This document shows, piece after piece, positions 39,081 to 50,487 of a DNA stretch of 64,000 nucleotides. The DNA comes from Cordia subcordata (lineage: Eukaryota > Streptophyta > Magnoliopsida > Boraginales > Cordiaceae), in the NCBI GenBank assembly GCA_028554755.1, contig JAPTOF010000025.1, positions 3,831,501 through 3,895,500 of the forward strand, in the 5' to 3' direction. A program made the position numbers and the translations under genes. Numbering within the stretch: the stretch's first letter is position 1; each line of letters opens with the position of its first letter. Below the pieces are notes generated by a model. That model saw nothing but the letters and a program-made list of their open reading frames with translations, was not told where the DNA came from and ran no database searches.

Positions 39081-39560
39081 CTGACCAAATGCAGCAATGA
39101 GTTTTCTCACACAAAGAGACAATGAGAAACGCATTATAATAAAAGAGAAAGAAAATCAATGAAAATATCACCTGATAATATATGGGGAAGGAAGATTACT
39201 ATAGGAAGGCATAACAAGAATCGACGCCAACCATTCAATACTTTCATTTTTTTTAAAATGAAATCTGAAACTTGAAAGGCCTCCAAACAAGCAATTAAGC
39301 AAACACCCACAAGTTGTTACTTGCAAATTTCAGCTATTGAGATTCTCTTATTGATTCAGAGACGGTGAAGAAATGGAGTCCAACTAAGAAGTACGTTAAT
39401 GGTGGATGTGGATCTGACAACCGTCGAGAGCTTCGTTCACTGTCATTTGGTTGGGAATTTGAGTGGGCTTTGATGTTTGGGCTCCCTGGATGGACAATGT
39501 TGTGAGGCCCATATCGCATCTTATTTAGCCCACGAATTAAGGCCTTCATTTTTGTTGTCA
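39081..39560 (-). promoter_or_regulatory. promoter and noncoding first exon of the minus-strand gene (inferred)
   Basis: Four TGGGC(C/T) site-II-type elements lie within about 75 bases (39460-39535, both orientations), a pattern frequent in promoters of plant housekeeping genes. A 5' UTR exon could end at 39321 (GCAA before GTAACA). The intron would then run to the TCAG at 39084-39081, directly before the coding exon. No TATA box is obvious. Confidence 0.4.
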
Positions 39561-40334
39561 GGAGTAAAAGATTCACATCCTGTTTGGACTGAGGAGGAAA
39601 ATGTAATAAAGCAAAACAAAAAAGTGAGAGGATTATAAAAAGAAAGGACCGGAGATAGGTAATTTATGTTTAGATTGGAGTATTTTTACGAGAAAAAAAT
39701 ATAAAACATTATAAGTATCTTGTGTTTGGATTAAGAAAAAAATAGAAGGGAATGATAAATTTTATGTATAACTAAAGGATATGAGGGGATGAAGCTTAAC
39801 CTTTCCTCTATTTTACCCTAGTTTCAAGGGATTAAAAATAAAGGATTTCAGGAGATTAAGCTCATCCCTCTTTACAACTCCTCTTCATCTTCTCTCAACC
39901 TAAATTGAAGAATGATTCTTTCAATCCTTTCATTGACTTTCCCATCATATCATTTCCCTCAATCTAAATAGACTATAAGAAAAAACTAGAAAAATGAAGA
40001 GAAAACCAAAATAATATGTTTTATTTCATATTATTTTCCTTTACGGTTTCTCATGAAGCTAATTATACTTTTTTTCCATATATTGTTTCATTGTTAGTTT
40101 GTGCATCATTGATTCTCGTTTCTTGCTTTAGTTTAAAATTCAAGCTGTCATTTAACGTAAAGAAAAGTTTTTGATTTTCTCATCTATTGTAATCCCTATG
40201 TTTTATCCACTTATGCCTCTGTCTTCTTTATATGTTGTATATGTTATATGTAACTATAGTTTTGTTACATTTACCTACATATATGTTTGTTTTCACCGCT
40301 TCGAAACAATAAGTTTCAAAATTCCGCGTGATTT
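39561..40334. other. AT-rich intergenic sequence
   Basis: No recognisable gene. There are poly-T and poly-A stretches and a short open frame at 40171-40371 without domain features. Confidence 0.5.
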
Positions 40335-41560
40335 TTCTCTAAAAACTCGGAAGGCCCCAGGACCCCCTTAGTTGCCCTATAACCCCCCGGCCCCTATGCC
40401 AAAGCAGTTAAGTGCAAGGAGGTCAGAGCAAAGGAGCATCCCGGGTAGCAAGCTAGTTAGGAGAGAAGTCACCTTTGGATTCTTAAGTGTTGTAGGGAGG
40501 CAGGGAAGAAAGCACGATAGGAGGCATGTCTCGAGCCTAGGTGACAGCGGAAAACTTTAGAGGTAGGCTAAAAAGGAAGGAAAGAGAAAGGCTATGAGCA
40601 ATATAGGCTAAAGAGGCAGAATTGAGAAAGGAAAGGGACAAAGGCGGTCTTGCTTGGCGCGAAGGCTGTTGGTTCGGGGCTAGAGTACAGTACTAAAGGT
40701 CCTCGGACTTCCAGGCGGTTTTTCTTTTGGGTAGCTGTTCACCGTTGGATCTCGCCAATACAGCCCCCTTATAGTTTTCGTTACCGAGATATCTTTTTTT
40801 TTTCATTGTTCCCAGGGATTTTTTGGGTAATCTGCTCCCATGCTGCAAACAGTCAAATCTGAACTTTACCTTGTCGCTCTTCTTTCTTTCCTCGCGAGCA
40901 GGAAGCACACCAGCAGCGTGCGTTGTGTGATTCTACTACGTTTTTTGCACTTGACTGGGTGGACAGTTGACCGGAAGAGAACTTCGATTCGCCCGGCCAG
41001 CAGACGGGCGGCGTGCTTATCTTGTGTGACAACACTACAGAGCGAGTGGCTCTTCTAGGTGGGCAGCTGTGTGACAACACTACAGAGAAAGCGGCACTTT
41101 CCACTCGACTAGAGGGACTGAGAAATTAATAGAGTACAAAACTTATTTTCAAGCTTTACCTTATTCTGATCGTTCAGAGGGCGATCGCGGGGTCACTGAA
41201 TGAAGTCCTCCGTTTCTTTCAAAGGTGCTGACCCGCAGCGAGGCAGAGATGACTAAGTGACATATGGAATATGGCGACGACAACATTATGTCGTAGAAGG
41301 AGATAAGAGCCAAAAAAAGTCTACTATAAAAATAATCTACCATGAAGCCCTTTCCTGCCTTCTTTACCGGATAACCGGATATTGAAAAGAGACAATTCGA
41401 TTGATTACTAACCTTCACGGAGTTAGGAATGACAGGTATAAGTAGAAGCTTCACCTTCGACCTGTGCTATCCATTCTAGTCTAGTGCGCCTAGGACTTTG
41501 AAGACTGAAGCTAAGTACTGCTTTACGGAATGCAGCAGTGCAGTTCAGTTTATAACATCT
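40335..41560. other. probable mitochondrial DNA insertion (NUMT)
   Basis: Base composition changes sharply from about 30 percent to near 45-50 percent G+C and back again. The purine-rich, CCCC/GGGG-containing texture (for example CCCCCCGGCCCC, AAGGAAGGAAAGAG, GGCGATCGCGGGG) is typical of plant mitochondrial intergenic DNA and unlike the rest of the window. No mitochondrial gene is recognised. Boundaries are judged from composition only. A bacterial or plasmid contaminant is less likely because there is no coding density. Confidence 0.5.
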
Positions 41561-41679
41561 ACATGACTAGTTAATGGAAACGTAATGAACAGTGAGGTAA
41601 AATTTTATGAATATGAACAGATAGCATTCTGCTAGAGAGAGGATACAGAAGAGAGAGAGCACAGAAGAGAGAGGGCCCT

Positions 41680-41885
41680 AGCCTGGGTACATAAGTATTA
41701 GGTCCACCAGTGCACACAATTATTCAGTTATTATCTCCTGCCCGTTTAACTACTCCTCGAGACATTTCTGCTGATGGCCCTTGAATTATAGCAAGAGCAA
41801 CCTCAATTGCCGTACCCAGGCACCGGTCTATAGAAGCTTTTGGAATGTTCAATTTGTATGGCCTCAGTGATGAGAATATATTTTT
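41680..41885 (-). pseudogene. Sec23/Sec24-like exon fragment (pseudogene)
   Basis: The minus strand reads FSSLRPYKLNIPKASIDRCL and then IIQGPSAEMSRGVVKRAG, continuing past a TGA to IIVCTGGPNTY. This matches my knowledge of one exon of a divergent plant Sec23/Sec24 family protein (COPII coat, trunk domain). Conserved GGNSR is changed to GDNN followed by a stop, and similarity ends a few residues later in CT repeats. No flanking exons are found, so it is a dispersed dead fragment. Confidence 0.55.
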
Positions 41886-42849
41886 AATATTTGATATATG
41901 TAACATCATCGATACAATTCAAGAAGTTTTGAAATTGAAATTGAAATTGTTTATCTTCTCTCAGTGTTTCTTTTCATTAGATGTTCTCTCAACCGACAAA
42001 AAACTCCCTAGGCATTTCTCCCCCTTGGTTTCCCCATGGGGTCCCTTTCTCGAGCCAAATTTATGACCCTTTTTGGGCCAAACACTCGTATTTGCCTTGT
42101 ATCCCTTTGTTTTTATTTATTTTTTTTGTGTTTCATGTGTGTTGGTGCTTTTGGTTTGTGTTCTTCAAATCTACGTGTTTGAAACTCAAATCTATGTTTT
42201 GTGTGTGCGTGTATTTTTTTGTATAATGAAGTGCTTCAAGACTCGTTTTGTTCGTTGCCAAAGGTTTGTTTTGCTTAGTGTTGCTCTTATGTCCACTTTG
42301 TTGTAGTTGTGTAGAGGTGAGAAGGTGGCTATTGGTACCATTTGTCAAGCCTTGGACTCAGAGGACCCATTTTTTTGTTTGGAATGTTTAAACCATCTTT
42401 GTTTGTAATCTCCTTGGCCTAACCTCTATCCGATCTTGTGAGTCTTGTTAAACCTACCATTGTGATGGCTTTTTTCTGTTTTTGTAGAAACGGCATCATT
42501 TTCAAATCAAGAATTCTTTGCATCTTATGCCACCTTGGTGGCCTAGAATGGGGCAATGGGCTATTAATAGTCTATTGTGATGCATCTGCAAAGTCTATTG
42601 CAGCATGGCTTTTTAAGGTTTCTCAGAGGGCAATGAAGTGTATTGCAGAACCTGCAGCACAAATGGATAGATATGCTCTACTATTGGCTTTTAACTTGGC
42701 TAATACGTTTGAGATTTTGTTGAAGATTCATGCTTTCTTTCGTGTTAAGCCTTCGAGTCCTCTAGTGCTTATCGAAAAGGGGGCTTGATGGCTAGGGCAT
42801 CTTTTGTCTTTACTACATATTGTATTTGTATACTCCACCTTTGTATCAG
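41886..42849. other. unassigned sequence with one 116-codon open frame
   Basis: The + frame 42438-42788 contains VYCDASAKSIAAW followed by a Leu-rich helix. This loosely recalls the RNase H fold tail of plant LINEs, but it is too weak to call. The rest is T-rich. Confidence 0.25.
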
Positions 42850-43325
42850 TAGTGTAACTGGACCTGGCCAACAGGTACCCGTGGGTCAACCTAACCCATT
42901 TAGCACAGGTTAGGTAAGTTAGCTGGTCGGGTTAGGTTAACCCGTTTAACCAATGGGTTGAGAATATTAAAACCCTAAACTGACCCTAATAGGTTGGTGG
43001 GTTAGGCGGGTTAGGTAAGTCGTTTTGATGGGTTCGCAGGTCGTTTTCGATGGGTTAGGCGGGTTCACATGTCGTTTTGGCAGGCTAGATGAGTTCGAGG
43101 GTTGTTTTCACGAGTTAGGCAGGTTGACGAGTTGATTTTGCGGGTTAGACAGGTTATTTTGATAGCCTCGCAAGTCACCTGTAGGTTGATCCAACCTGAT
43201 CCGCTTATTTGGTGAGTTAGCAGGTTGACCCGCTTATCTGATGAGTTATTGAATCCTCAGTCCTAACCCCCTTTTTGAGGGTTAGACGAGTTGACCCGCT
43301 GGTATTAACCCGTTTTGCCACCTCT
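42850..43325. repeat. degenerate GGGTTA/GGGTTGACCCG-rich block
   Basis: About 475 bp built from irregular repeats of GGGTTAG, GACCCGCTTA and CGTTTTG(A/G)TGGGTT. The right end GCCACCTCTAAGTG resembles the TAGAGGTGGCAAAACGGG ends of plant hAT-type miniature elements. The left end does not match well, so the class is uncertain. Confidence 0.45.
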
Positions 43326-43869
43326 AAGTGTATTTGTAATCTTATATTAACAAAGTCGTTCATGTGTTTATTAACAAAAAAAAAAGGAAAATTATGCCTC
43401 TATCGTCAACATTAGTTCCTTATTAAATCCCTACTTTTTCTCCAATTCTACCTCTATCATCAATAGTTAGATCCTTATTCCATAAGTGCATTAAGTTTTT
43501 TAAAATTCATTATTTTCTAAATATCTATTTTTTTTATCATTTATCTCAATCAATTTTCTCTCTTGTTAATCGTGAACATGATCGTTGGTTGAAAGATTTA
43601 CAAGAAGTAATTCTTTCACAACCAAACTTTTACTGTCAGATGCTATTTTTCTAACCTTAACTATTTTTATTTTATAGTTTTGGATTTATATTTTGTAGGT
43701 ATATTTTATTTTTGTGTAGGTTTATTTATTTTTGTAATATATAGTTGTATTTTATTCTTGTGTAGATATATTTATTTTATTAGAATTTAAAAATATCAAC
43801 TATAAAACATGAATCTAGTTATTCAAAATTTTAAAAAGCAAAGAGTTGAAACTTTAATACAATAAATTT

Positions 43870-44263
43870 TTAATGGGCAACAACACAAATAAACATGAAA
43901 ATTTTGGAGAGTGTTTCTTGAATGAACAAGTTAGCATCAAAGAAGAGTTAGATGAGAATGAAATATAGGAAGAAGAAGTTAATGAAAAAACTCATAATGA
44001 TACTGAAAAAGACCAACTTATGAAAGCATTAAAGGATTGTGATCCTAAAAACATTTATGATCCAAGTCAATGAATAAATATTGATACAAATTTGAGAGAA
44101 TTATTAGTAGAAAAGAGATAGGTGAGAGTTTCTAATATAGATTTTCCAAAAGATCAATTCTCAAGACATTTTTCTACTATATTTGACATTAAAAAATTGG
44201 CAAATGGAGAGAGACATGAAAGAAGGTGTTTAATTTATTCTAAAGATTTGGATAGAGTATTTG
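43870..44263 (+). pseudogene. TTF-finger/DUF4371 transposase pseudogene, segment 1
   Basis: Reads DPKNIYDPSQ, then a stop, then FPKDQFSRHFSTIFDIKKLA and LIYSKDLDRVF. This is the N-terminal TTF-type zinc-finger region of the plant ZMYM1-like (DUF4371) hAT-superfamily transposases. Two in-frame stops (TGA, TAG) are present. The frame breaks exactly at the finger motif VFCFCCKLF, where the hAT element at 44264 begins; segment 2 resumes with that motif. Confidence 0.8.
44257..44263. repeat. left target-site duplication of the hAT element
   Basis: GTATTTG here against GTATTTTG at 48897-48904. This is an 8-bp hAT-type duplication with one T lost on the left. Confidence 0.75.
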
Positions 44264-45539
44264 TAGGGGGTGTTCATTGAGGAATTCCCGCCCCAATCAA
44301 CATATTTTTTTCCCCAAAATAATATTTAGGGAAAGACTTTTGTTCCGTTCCCCGCTCCAATTTACCAATGGAAAACACATTTTGGGGAATGGGGAAAAAT
44401 AAATGGGGATTAGGGAATCCCCAAATAACAAACTTTCAAACCTGTCATGAAACAGCCCTTCGTAAAGCAACTGCATATTCCTCTCTATGTTGCCTTCTTA
44501 TCATCTCCAGGCATTCCATCTTTTACTTTACTAGAATCTCCAGGGTGTATAAAGTTTATATATATGGTGCTAAGATGAAGCAAAGAGGTCTATTGCAGAA
44601 GTAAGTTATGATCTGTTCTTATAATATATGTAAACCTTAACTTGCAAGACAAATAATTACCAAGTGTGGTGCATGCGTCTGCATACATGAGTAAGCACTA
44701 AAACATATGCATCCAGGAACAAAGAAATTTAGTCCTTCCTTTCAGATACCAGGAGAAACTTCATAAAACTTACAATGGTGACAGACACCACTATGGGAGA
44801 GGCCATGCATAAGTTAAACATAGTTATGCAAGGAATAATTTCTTTTACAGAAGATCCTAACTTCAACATTGCCACTACTTTATCTATAAAATGCCATATG
44901 CCCAGCATGTTCTGGAGAGACACTGAAATGTTGGTTCCCTTGTTCTTTTATCTCAACTTTCATTTTCTCCTGAGTAGATGGATTAGGTGAAACAAGAGAA
45001 AATAGTAAATTTAGTAGCTAAAGCAATTATTTGCGATCAAAATGCACAAAATGGAACAGCCAACTTCAAGAAATATGCAAAATTTGGCAAATATTAGACC
45101 AAATATAAACTGTTGTGCATCTCACAAGGGTCATCATAAAAACCAAAGAATACAAATAAAAATACCTATCAAACCATTAAACCTGCCATCATAATTAGCT
45201 ACATAGATCATAGCTTTGAACCACAACATAAATAAACTACATACACCATAGTTTCAAACTACAACATAAATAAAGTACATAGACCATAGTCTCGTAAGTC
45301 ATAATCAGTCAACCCTAACATAAATAAAAAGTCTAAAGCATAAATAAAAACATTGTTTTAACAAGTTGCCAATAGCCATTCATCTCCATTCTCCATGAAC
45401 CTTCAAATCTTAGTCATTGTGTTTATTGGCTCCAATGCTAACTTTGATATGTCTAAGAAATAAAAAACCAAATATTATATGTTATTATTCAATTAACAAA
45501 ACAATAGAAAATAATTGTAAATATTATATAAAATTGAGA

Positions 45540-47597
45540 TATTAGTACCTTCTTCAAGTTTATCAAGGTCATGTACGTCTTCTTTAATCATAACTCGACT
45601 TTCTAAATGAAGCCAATCCTGTGCACAAATCAAGGCTTGAACGATTCTAGGAGTTAAAGAACTCCTGAAATCATTAAGTACCCGTCCACTTGTAGAAAAT
45701 GCTGACGCAAAGGCTATAGTTGAGATAGGAATTGCCAACACATCACATGCCAAGCGCGAAAGGATTGGAAAACGAGACTATTAACTTTCCACCATGCCAA
45801 AATATCAAAGTCTTCACTTTCTTCCTTAATATCCTCACTCAAGTACTTCTCCAACTCAAACTTGAACTCGCCCCCCTCTAAATTTGATCTATGCTTCTTA
45901 AATTTAGACTTCATCGGTGCCCTCATATCTGTAACATTTAAACCACTACTTGACAAACTAAAGCCACTCCCACTTGATTGAGCAAAATGAGGAGCATAAA
46001 TTCTAGTACACTCCTCAAACAAATCAGTTAATTCTTTTTTAACTTTCACAGGCATTTCCACACTCTTAATAGAATCATACATCTCACTAAGTAGAAAGTC
46101 AACACATGCCATTTTGTATCGAGGATCCATAGCAAGAGCAGTGTAAATCAGTGAATTCATCTTCTCTATGCTACCCTAATACTTGTCATATTTGCTTTTC
46201 ATCCTTTGAGCCATGGAACTCAATTGAAAATCACCTTCATCAATTTACTTATTTAGAAGATAATGAATTGAACTAATTTCATGAAATAAATTGTTCGAAG
46301 TCACATAAAAAGAGCCTGAAACCTTGACAGTGAAGTCATAAAAATGCTTTAAAAAGAGTACAAATCTTTTCAAATTATCCCAATCCATCTCATTTGGTAC
46401 TCTTTTATTTTCACCAATTTCAAGCTCTACCTTAAATAGTGGATCTTTTTCTTCAAATCTTTCAAATGTAGGTATAAAATTCAAAACAGTATCCAACATC
46501 AAATATGTAGAATTCCACTTAGTGGGAACATCCAAACACAATAACTTTTTACATTCAATCTTTTTCATGCTAAAACAATCCTTAAACCTACCTAATCTAG
46601 CTGGAGATTGTCTCACATATCTAATTGCAGCTCGAACTCTATTAACAGAATCATTCATTTCTTTCAAACCATTAGAAACAACAAGTTGAATAATGTGTGC
46701 AATGCATCTCATATGCAAAAATTTACCTTGACAAATAGATTTCTCGCGCTGAATCAATTTTCTTCTCAAATAACCAATAGCAACATCATTGAAGGATACA
46801 TTATCAATAGTTATAGAAAACACATTATCTATCTACCAGTCAAGCAAACACTTTCTAATGTCTTGCCAATTGCCTCACCCTTATGACTTGAAATTGGAAC
46901 AAAACTAATGATTCCTTTTTCCAATCTTTACTCACTAGTGATAAAATGAGTTGTCATACACATGTAGTTAATTTTTTTGATTTGATGTCCATGTGTTTGT
47001 TGTGATGCTAACCATTTGAGTGTCAGATCTCAAAAGACTTTCGCCTTGCATCTCTCATCAATGTACAACTCAGCAATCTTTAGTGATTATGGTTCTTGAA
47101 GGTATCTTAAACATTGGACATATTTCTACCATGGAATCTCTAAAGCCCTCAAATTCAACAAACCTAAATGGCAAATCATCAATGATTATCATGCGAGCCA
47201 ATGATGTCCTAAATGCATTTTGATCAAATTTCCAATTAACAAGTGTTCCGCCCTTTTGGAGATTCAATTTCATTTGGCTAGTGTCATTGTTAGCAAGATA
47301 CTCTTTACACACATTCAAATGGTATCTTAAAGTAGAAGTACCTATTTGCTTTGTATCTGCCTTAAGCACTTTTCCACAATAATTATACTTGCATTTTGAA
47401 CTTCTATCTTTGTCCTCAAATTTATTAAAATAATCCCAAACATAAGATCTTGGTTTTACTGTTCTTTTCTTAGCATTACCTCAAACATATTCGCTGCATC
47501 CATCTGATGTTGCATCTTCATTAGATGTTGGTGTCAGTGGATCAGGTCTAGAAGAAGTATCTTTAATAATGATTGCATCAGCATCCCCACTTGACAT
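45540..47597 (-). pseudogene. hAT transposase, disabled
   Basis: Starts at ATG 47597 (MSSGDAD). BED zinc finger near 47450-47310 has W-DYF, CKYNYCGK and a final H-C pair. Catalytic-core material follows: ITIDNVSFND near 46816, FLHMRCIAHIIQLVV near 46720, and DVPTKWNSTYLML near 46530-46490. The C-terminal hAT dimerisation region is FDILAWWKVNS near 45790, then ACDVLAIPISTIAFASAFST near 45755-45695. In-frame stops near 47480, 47070, 46245 and 46175 and a frameshift near 45770 disable it. Length and order fit a full hAT transposase of about 650-700 residues. Confidence 0.88.
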
Positions 47598-48016
47598 CTA
47601 GAAAAACATATATGCATACATGTTGGTGTTACAAGTTCAAATGGAGTAAAAGACAGGTAGAATAAATAAGACATAGATTTTACAGAAAAGATTGTGCAAC
47701 AAATAAAGCTCAGTCAATGGCCATATAGTTAAAAACACTAAGGCAACAGTCAACAATTAGCACTAAAATTTCAAAGATGATACATATTGCCAAGTTGTGT
47801 TCTTGGTACATGGGTCATCAACATTTAAATCTAAAGATTGGCAAACCAATATTTAAATCTAACTTACTTGGCTATTAGACAACTAGGACTATGTACTCCA
47901 ATTAACTTATATGTAAAAAACAAGGGGAAAAGGACAAAAGGAATAATGTATAAATAAAGAGGTTGAAATTCATGGCATGTCCATCTAGATTGTCTTCTTG
48001 TTCATTGCTATGTCAT

Positions 48017-48044
48017 ATATATATATATACACACACACACACAC
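48017..48044. repeat. (TA)n(CA)n microsatellite
   Basis: TATATATATATA followed by CACACACACACA inside the hAT element. Confidence 0.85.
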
Positions 48045-48248
48045 TAGAATAAACGTAATAGTGATCCAGCCAGTCATTAGAAAACACCACATATGCTGAA
48101 GCATAAAAGATTTCAAGGTAACATAGTGCTACGTCATGCGACTTGGTCAAATGCATAAATTTTGAGCCTAGATACCTATCAGTTGCCGCACAACTAATGG
48201 AAGGTAATAAGCACAAATATTTTGCCTGAGAACATCTTTTTCCCCATG

Positions 48249-48250
48249 CG

Positions 48251-48298
<48 letters not shown>

Positions 48299-48370
48299 TA
48301 CACATACACACATATATATATATATATATGTATATATGTATATATATGTGTGTGTATATATATACATATA
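48249..48370. repeat. compound TA/CA/TG microsatellite
   Basis: Runs of TA, CA, TA, TG and TA units over about 120 bp. Open reading across this tract has no coding meaning. Confidence 0.9.
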
Positions 48371-48673
48371 AATCTAAGCCTCTAAGGCATAGATCTAAAA
48401 CAAATATCTAAATCTAGAAAGCAACGGTACCTCAGTGCTTCATGCTGGAATCGTGATGGAGTTGATGGTGAGCACTGAGCAGTTTTCTCCAAATCTTTGA
48501 AGACTTAGTGATAAAATGAAGACTAATAAGCTCTGTATTTTCTTTTTCCTTTTGGTCGAAGAGCTCAAGACTCAAATATGGATGTGCTGATGTGGTATGT
48601 ATTGTGATGTCTGATTAGGGATTTGGGGATGGGGAGTTTACTTATTTCTTATAAAATATAATATATAATATGT

Positions 48674-48711
<38 letters not shown>

Positions 48712-48896
48712 AAAAGTAATTCAGGTTTCAGGGATTCCCCAAGTTAAAAAAATTATACCGTTTCCCAACCCAATTCCCCAATCTTTTTTTCCATCCCCAA
48801 TATTTTTTCCTTGTTCCCCATTTCCCCAATCCCGATTTCCTTGAACCTGAAATTTCAGGTGGGTAATTGGGTTTTCCAAAATAATGAACACCCCTA

Positions 48897-49385
48897 GTAT
48901 TTTGTTTTTGCTGTAAATTATTTAATTTTTTTTCTAGTACAAGTAAATTAGCAAATGAAGATAGTGGAGATTTGGAGAAATCTTTCTATTAAGCTTAAAT
49001 ATGATAAGACAAGCAATGAGCATATTATTAATATGAGTTCATGGATTAATGTAGGAATGAAATTACTAAAAAAACAAAATGATTGATAAGAGTGTTCAAG
49101 AATAAATAAATAAAGATAAAGAACATTGGGAAAATATGTATTATCAAGAATTATTGCTATGATAAAAACTCTTGGTAAAAAACAGTTGGCTTTAAGGGAA
49201 GAAATAAAAAGATCTACCAAGAAAAAAATAGACGTTTTTTGAATTTGATAGAAATGATTGTAGGATTTATGCAATGATACAAGAATCATATCTAACGCAT
49301 TAAACATGATGAAATTTATAATTATTATTTTGGACATAATATACAAGATGAATTGAAATTTGTTAATGAAACTAAAACTAAAATT
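48897..49385 (+). pseudogene. TTF-finger/DUF4371 transposase pseudogene, segment 2
   Basis: Resumes directly after the hAT element with VFCFCCKLF, then SKLANEDSGDLEKSF, TSNEHIINMSSW and further blocks (KEHWEN, IIAMIKTLGKKQLAL, EFDRND, HYFGHNIQDELKFVNET) in shifting frames. Order and spacing match the DUF4371 transposases. Multiple stops are present. It is cut at 49386 by the microsatellite and pararetrovirus insertion. Confidence 0.75.
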
Positions 49386-49486
49386 ACAATATATACATAT
49401 ACATATATATGTATATATGTATATGTATATATGTATATATATGTATATATTTATATGTATATGTATATGTATACATACATACATAC

Positions 49487-49518
<32 letters not shown>

Positions 49519-49519
49519 A
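49386..49519. repeat. TA/TG/TACA microsatellite, left border of the pararetrovirus insertion
   Basis: About 130 bp of TATACA, TATG, TACATACA, (AT)n and (GT)n. The same repeat type (GTATACATACATACATAC) reappears at 55312-55344 on the other side of the viral block. Confidence 0.9.
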
Positions 49520-50029
49520 TTGGGGGATTGGAGCAGGTTGGTCTTGCGGACACCTGTTTGCCCTTACCGAGTGGTGAGTAGGCGGCGTGTCCGTTCTCAC
49601 AGCACACACAGGTGAGAGTTACTCGACTCATACCGGATCCTCAAGACTGGCTTGCCCTCATATGGCGGAGATGTGAGCGAAAATAGGGGAATGGTATAGA
49701 TGTCTGATAAATGGTCGGATGGACCTGTTGGGATCTGAGGTGTAGTCTCCTATTTATTCAGAGCTCATGGACACGCGTTAGTCTTGTACGGGCCATTCTT
49801 ATCCTCAGCCACTCAAGCGAACTCGCTTCCTCTTTTGCTCTGTGTTAATAGGGATTACAGTAGAGACCGGCTTGTGCATGCGATCATGTTATCAGCGATA
49901 TCATACTATTCCCGTATTTAGGATCAAATCGGCCTAAACATATCCGTTCAGTTCATAGGATCTTTTTGTCGAGCGAGGATTTTTCGCCCTTTCCCCTAAA
50001 CTTTTTTAATTAAAAAGATAAAATTAAAT

Positions 50030-50030
<1 letters not shown>

Positions 50031-50071
<41 letters not shown>
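50031..50071. repeat. (GA)n microsatellite
   Basis: About twenty GA dinucleotides (CT on the minus strand) inside the putative leader. Confidence 0.93.
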
Positions 50072-50078
<7 letters not shown>

Positions 50079-50112
50079 ATTCACAAAGGATGGTTGTGGA
50101 TGAAGATAAACT

Positions 50113-50118
50113 TTTATT
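50113..50118 (-). terminator. AATAAA poly(A) signal of the pararetrovirus
   Basis: Minus-strand AATAAA lies about 75 bases downstream of the TATA box. A poly(A) signal just after the start site is the arrangement that gives terminally redundant pregenomic RNA in Caulimoviridae. Confidence 0.55.
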
Positions 50119-50192
50119 GAGAAAGGGTGTTTACAGATGAGAGTAAGAGAGCGCTAGGAAAAGAGCCTCTTACTTTCTCCTGGAATAGGAGG

Positions 50193-50203
50193 CTATTTAT
50201 ATA
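50193..50203 (-). promoter_or_regulatory. TATA box of the pararetroviral promoter
   Basis: TATATAAATAG on the minus strand, located after the transactivator-like ORF as the 35S promoter is in Caulimovirus. The expected start site is near 50165. Confidence 0.6.
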
Positions 50204-50487
50204 CAACAAAAACTTATTCTATTCCTAAATTCTTTTAGGATAGTTACATAACCAGTCTAATTATCCTGTACAACTTTTGACTTTATGGGATTTACATAGA
50301 TTGCTAAAACAATGTGCTAAACTTTATGTCTTACATCTGTACGTCCTTCTTGCCTCAAAATTTGTCTTTATGTGGCGGCGGCTCTTCTACGTGTCTACCT
50401 TTGTGAATTGATGTGCCTCTATTATTTTGCTTGTTTGTGATGCATCTTCCCAATGGCCGTTGTACCGTCCATCTGTATTATGCTTTT

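Larger units (their letters stand above)
44264..48896 (-). mobile_element. hAT DNA transposon
   Basis: 4633 bp. Terminal inverted repeats are TAGGGGGTGTTCATT (left) and TAGGGGTGTTCATTA (right, reversed), differing by one G. Both subtermini are rich in GGGGAATCCCC-like motifs. An 8-bp target duplication flanks it. It encodes a broken hAT transposase on the minus strand (45540-47597). Both noncoding flanks contain AT-rich spacer and microsatellites. Confidence 0.88.
49520..50165 (-). other. putative pregenomic-RNA leader of the pararetrovirus
   Basis: Noncoding sequence downstream of the viral TATA box, with short open frames. It includes a perfect 7-bp stem CGGACAC/GTGTCCG (49547-49553 with 49587-49593) enclosing a further partly paired stem. 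Structured leaders are usual in this family. No TGGTATCAGAGC primer-binding site is found. Part of this block could instead be plant DNA. Confidence 0.45.

Noticed and set aside
39334..39576. 80-codon minus-strand frame as first coding exon of the 362-aa protein
   Set aside because: It covers the TGGGCY-rich promoter region, ends in a stop before the predicted donor, and would not join in frame; the ATG at 39078 gives a clean start.
40650..41104. bacterial or plasmid gene content in the GC-richer island
   Set aside because: Open frames on both strands are short and overlapping without domains; the mitochondrial-intergenic explanation is simpler.
42438..42788. LINE RNase H domain
   Set aside because: Only a short CDAS motif resembles it; the remaining catalytic residues and an upstream reverse transcriptase are missing.
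48013..49620. several open frames made of Tyr/Ile/Val/Cys repeats
   Set aside because: They are translations of TA, CA and TG microsatellites in several frames and both strands.
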